Shown piece by piece: positions 60,540-64,000 of a stretch of 64,000 bases of DNA. Position 1 is the stretch's first letter; the number at the start of each line of letters is the position of its first letter. Under the pieces are notes generated by a model. That model was not told the origin of the DNA. It saw only the letters and a list, made by a program, of their open reading frames with translations, and made no database searches. This DNA comes from Rhynchospora pubera (lineage: Eukaryota; Streptophyta; Magnoliopsida; Poales; Cyperaceae). Both the position numbers and the translations under genes were made by a program. The DNA lies in contig CM051460.1 in assembly GCA_028095005.1 (NCBI GenBank), positions 72,579,676-72,643,675 on the forward strand. Reading direction: 5' to 3'.

Positions 60540-61050
60540 TCAAAAACTGGGAGTACATCAATTAGTGTAAAGGAGTATATAAATGTGTTTCCTAATAAAA
60601 TTCAAAAATTTAATAATATTATTAATATATCAAATTCTGTCGTTCGGAGCTATCAATTGGACATACAAGGAAGTAAATACTTTTTTATAAAGGAGTGTAT
60701 ACTTCTACATATGAAATACAAAATTAGCATTTAACAAGCAGACAAAATTGTGCAAATAAGAATTGAAATTATTAATGAAGTATATACTTCTTAATGGAGT
60801 ACATACTTTTCCATACGGGAGTATATATTTTTTCGTAAAAACGTTCAAATAACCATTCAACATATAAATTTGAAATAAGAATAAACAAATAAAAATTTAA
60901 AATATTAAGGATGTAAATACTTCTCCGTAAGGGAGTATATACTTCTGCATATGAAATACCAAGTTAGCATTTAACAAGCAGACAAAAAATTGTACAGATA
61001 AGGATTCAATATAACAAGAGAGTATATGATTCTCAATAAGAAAGTATTAA
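60540..61050 (+). repeat. GGAGTA-rich right inner arm with a duplicated block
   Basis: Plus-strand ggagtatata motifs recur. A block with catatgaaatac and tagcatttaacaagcagac occurs at about 60706 and again at about 60942, spacing about 236 bp. Confidence 0.75.
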
Positions 61051-61122
61051 CTTCTTCATGAGAAACCAACATTACTATTAATAAATGAAATTCACTAACA
61101 GCAGCACCAAGCTTCAATCTTC

Positions 61123-62803
61123 TCACTCAAGGTCAAGGAGAACACATTCACTCGCATCTCTGAATTTAGGCTTCAATTTATTTATAGGGTCTATTAACAA
61201 ATGGTAATCAACAAGACGTTTATCATCAGCAAACATTAATCTACAAAAGATAGAATTGTTCAATTTAAGAATATATACTCGTCTTATTACCTTTATCTAA
61301 TCTCATATTAATCTCATATTAACAAATATATAATCCCTTCAGTACATTACCTGACAAGATGGTACTGTGCAAAAATAGAATACATATACATATTCCTTAA
61401 GCTCTCAACATAATACTTAAAGATCCTTTATTACCTTTATATAATCTCATATTAGCAAATATATAATCCCGTGAATACATTACATGACGAGATGGTACTG
61501 TGCAACAATAGAATACATATTCCCTAAGTTGTCAACATGATAACTTAAATATCCCTTATTATTTTTATCTAATCACATATTAGCAAATAGATAATCCCTT
61601 ATGTAAATTACCTGAGAAGATGACACTGGCTTGTTAAGTAACTTACAAATGAAAATCCTCAGAATGAGCATAGAAATAGCTCTCTGCATGTAGAAAACAT
61701 ATAAAAGTATGTGTCATTTCTTTCCATTGTCATAACAATTATCTAAGAATGTATAGATCAAAATTAATTACCAGGTCAAATGGATCAATGAAAATCCACT
61801 TGTTCTTGTTATTTACTTCTTTTCTAACAACCTTCAAGATACATGATATGACCTGAAATAAAAAAAATATAATATATAAAATTAATATATACATTCAGGA
61901 TGCATGACATTTGATATGTACTCCCTTCTTAATTTTATTTGCTCCCTTGATATGAATTAATACTCATTTCCAAACTATAATTTACTCCCTTGTTGTGAGG
62001 TACTTACAGTACTAACTACACAGTTACAAAAATCAATAGCTACTATTCAATATTATGTACTCCTTTTTGAAATATAATTTACTCCCGTCTAGTGAAGTAC
62101 TTACACTACTAACTACACAATTACCAAAATCAATAGCCACTATTCAATATTATATACTCCTTTCCAAAATATAGTTTACTCTCTTGTTGTGAAGTACTTA
62201 CGGTACTAACTACACAATTACAAGAATAAATAGCCACTATTTTATATTATATATTCCTTTCCGAAATATAATTTACTCCCTTATTGTGAAGTACTTACAG
62301 TACTAACTACACGATTACAAAAAACCAATAGCTACTATTTAATATTATATACTCCTTTCTGAAATATAATTTACTCCCTTCTAGTGAAGTACTTACAGTA
62401 CTAATTATACAGTTACCAAAATCAATAGCCACTATTCAATATTATATACTTCTTTCCAAAATATAATTTATTCTCTTGTTGTGAAGTAAAATCTTAGTTG
62501 ATCTGATTTCATATGACAGAATTGCAGTTTCTAATCTCATAAATCATTGCTAATCTCATAATTCAACATTTACAATTCAACTCTACCAATTGAGAGATCG
62601 TAAAAGAATCAAAATTACTGTTTATAATATCATAATCCATAATTGACAATTGAAATCTAGTAAATAAAGGCCACAAAAAAAAATTGATTTCCAGATAAAT
62701 TCAAAAAACTATAACAGATATGCAAAATGATGAAGAATTTGTCATTGGAACTGATCGAGATAGAAATATACTGACCTGATCGGTATTGCTGTCAAATGTA
62801 CCT
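61123..62803 (-). CDS. Exon chain B: five in-phase exons of an unknown gene, N-terminus missing
   Basis: Coding-order exons 62803-62776 (28 nt), 61852-61772 (81), 61683-61612 (72), 61364-61351 (14) and 61240-61123 (118, with stop). All have AG/GT borders and phases agree throughout. The reading runs GTFDSNTDQ, VISCILKVVRKEVNNKNKW, IFIDPFDL, RAISMLILRIFICKLLNK, YHLV-R, then LMFADDKRLVDYHLLIDPIN and DASECVLLDLE stop; about 104 residues. I do not recognise the family. Agreement over five junctions, including a 14-nt microexon, argues for a real or recently real gene. No upstream exon or ATG was found; the LINE beginning near 62.9 kb may have cut it off. Intron 1 holds the 97-bp tandem repeat; intron 3 holds a tandem copy of the microexon region. 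Confidence 0.5.
61351..61498 (-). repeat. Tandemly duplicated microexon region
   Basis: The segment with cacag-taccatcttgtcag-gtaatg (minus strand, 61351-61364) has a second copy 134 bp away (61485-61498) reading taccatctcgtcat-gtaatg. The flanking ataatcccttcagtacatta / tatttgctaatatgagatta text is repeated as well. Confidence 0.75.
61981..62489 (-). repeat. Tandem repeat, 97-bp period, about 5.2 copies
   Basis: Copies begin tttactccctt (or variants) at 61981, 62078, 62175, 62272, 62370 and 62467. Each unit includes gtgaagtacttacagtacta and aatagccactattcaat. The motif is TACTCCC here, opposite to the left outer arm. Confidence 0.92.
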
Positions 62804-63019
62804 CTAAAAAGCTTGAAATCTAATCAAATTGAGAAATCAAATAACATAATGTCAAAATTGCGAAATTGATGAACAATTTTTTTCATCTGAATTGATCGAC
62901 ACTAAATCCAGCAGCGGGTGGGGGCGGAGGATGCCATGTTAGTGCATGAACAAGACACGCCCGCTGCAACGCCAACCATTTGGTTGAACACATTTGTTGC
63001 ACCTGATCTATTTTCCAAC

Positions 63020-63211
63020 AAGGCCACTTCTCCGAAGCCTCGTACTGGTATAAAAAAGATGAAGTTATCAATTACATGTATAAACTCTCTCTCTCTCTCT
63101 CTCTCTCTATGACTCAGTCTGCATGAATATGAGCTATTCTGGTATCAATAAGGCCACTTCTCCGAAGCCTCGTACTGGTATAAAAAAGATGAAGTTATCA
63201 ATTACATGTAT

Positions 63212-63252
<41 letters not shown>

Positions 63253-63272
63253 GACTCAGTCTGCATGAATAT
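63020..63272 (+). repeat. Tandem duplication with (CT)n inside the LINE 5' region
   Basis: The block aaggccacttctccgaagcc ... gactcagtctgcatgaatat occurs at 63020-63130 and at 63150-63272, 130 bp apart and almost identical except for a longer CT array in copy 2 (about 37 versus 25 bases). Confidence 0.93.
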
Positions 63273-63762
63273 TGTGCATGAAGAAACCGAGAACCTCACT
63301 CCTAACTCTGGCAGCACAACCGATACCAAAGCTGACACTAACACCAATAGCTTTACTGGTAGAGGTGCAACAATGGCTCAAACACCACTCTTCCAGGTGG
63401 TGACTTATCAACCAAGGAGAAGCAATAGACTGAAGGTGCAAGGAGTCACCAGATCCATCTTAGGGAAGGCTAAAAGCAGACTAAATAAAACTCAACCTGC
63501 CCCTAAAGGTATACCCTTGATCAATAATTTTCCTTTTCATAGGCTTACAGTAGAAGAAATAGTTGACTTGTTTCAGGTTTATAGGATAACTTTAGGACAC
63601 TCCATGGATCAGCAGAAAGAGATAATTGACAAAATGAGAAATATGCAAAGAGCCTCTTTTGAGGAAATTTTAAAGTCTGTTCTAAATAAGAATAAGCAAA
63701 GTCAAGACACCTTTACTATAGTAGTTTATGATAAACTTGGGGATAAAATTAGTTTTAAATGA
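63265..63762 (+). CDS. LINE ORF1, C-terminal part
   Basis: A 165-aa frame of the LINE's first protein (RNA-binding/gag-like). It is basic in the middle (YQPRRSNRLKVQGVTRSILG) with a coiled-coil-like C-terminal half (DQQKEIIDKMRNMQ, FEEILKSVLNKNKQ). No zinc knuckle is visible in this part. The real N-terminus probably lies in the 62918-63112 frame, separated by the tandem duplication. The stop overlaps the ORF2 ATG. Confidence 0.7.
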   Translation: MNIVHEETENLTPNSGSTTDTKADTNTNSFTGRGATMAQTPLFQVVTYQPRRSNRLKVQGVTRSILGKAKSRLNKTQPAPKGIPLINNFPFHRLTVEEIVDLFQVYRITLGHSMDQQKEIIDKMRNMQRASFEEILKSVLNKNKQSQDTFTIVVYDKLGDKISFK

Positions 63763-64000
63763 AAGTTCTCTGTTGGAATATTAGGGGGATGAATGCTCCT
63801 AAAAAAAGACATGTTTTAGGGGACCTCATTAAAGATAATAATGTAGACATAGTTGCTGTACAAGAAACAAAAAAAAGAAAATTTCAGTAATAGATTGTTG
63901 AGGAGTATTTCTACTAATGTCACGAACTGGCAGTGGCTACCTGCTGTCGGGACGTCTGGGGGCATCCTCTTTGGATGTAACCCCTCTACAATAGATATTT

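Larger units (their letters stand above)
62905..64000 (+). mobile_element. L1-like LINE, 5' part, cut by the window edge
   Basis: ORF1-like text is followed by an apurinic endonuclease start. ORF1-type frames read MGAEDAMLVHEQDTPAATP at 62918-63112 and MNIVHEETENLTPNSG onward at 63265-63762, ending GDKISFK. ORF2 begins at 63759 (MKVLCWNIRGMNAPKKRHVL ... VDIVAVQET), the canonical N-terminal endonuclease with catalytic N and E. The ORF1 stop and ORF2 start overlap as atga. ORF2 then shifts frame in an A8 run (about 63869-63876) and hits a stop; the downstream text TNVTNWQWLPAVGTSGGILF is in another frame. This copy is therefore defective. The 5' end near 62905 is approximate. Reverse transcriptase would lie beyond the window. 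Confidence 0.85.

Overview
This is nuclear DNA of a flowering plant, most likely a eudicot. It is AT-rich, genes are sparse and interrupted by GT-AG introns, the proteins belong to plant families, and the spaces between genes are filled with plant transposable elements (Tourist-like and hAT MITEs, foldback elements, LTR retrotransposons, a LINE). Everything here was read by eye. Exon chains were accepted when the splice sites were GT-AG and the phases agreed across every junction.

Layout. (1) 186-4266 (+): a seven-exon WAT1-related (nodulin MtN21/EamA-type) transporter whose introns carry MITEs. (2) 4.3-7.9 kb: MITEs, a tandem duplication and a foldback repeat. (3) 7893-8855 (-): an intronless multi-pass membrane protein I do not recognise. 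(4) 8.9-20.4 kb: no gene; Tourist-like MITEs, three hAT elements with 8-bp target duplications, a foldback element and a 1.5-kb solo LTR that carries about 19 copies of a palindromic GCGTTGTGCAACGC-type motif. (5) 20379-24799 (-): an eleven-exon endonuclease/exonuclease/phosphatase protein with an EF-hand inside the nuclease fold (CCR4-like, At1g02270 type). (6) 24.8-39.0 kb: repeats, including a young 6.4-kb non-coding LTR retrotransposon (31228-37621, target duplication tatat) with a 1.8-kb solo LTR nested in it (target duplication gaact). (7) 39001-43792 (-): TIM21 of the mitochondrial inner-membrane import machinery, complete in exon structure but with a +1 frameshift in exon 5. (8) 44242-46823 (+): a tryptophan/tyrosine permease-family transporter, head to head with TIM21 across about 450 bp. 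(9) 49449-52706 (-): a two-exon group III patatin-like protein lacking both catalytic dyad residues. (10) 52.8-62.8 kb: no recognised gene. It holds two convergent exon-like units, minisatellites and a striking domain of GGGAGTA/TACTCCC motifs whose orientation flips around about 60.3 kb. (11) 62.9 kb to the window end (+): the 5' part of an L1-like LINE with a frameshifted endonuclease ORF.

The genes do not form a pathway; they are ordinary neighbours on a chromosome. The one regulatory pairing is the shared TIM21/permease upstream region. I found no clear evidence of a new molecular system. The strongest unexplained structures are the GGGAGTA domain with its unknown five-exon reading frame (61123-62803, including a duplicated 14-nt microexon) and the palindrome array in the solo LTR.
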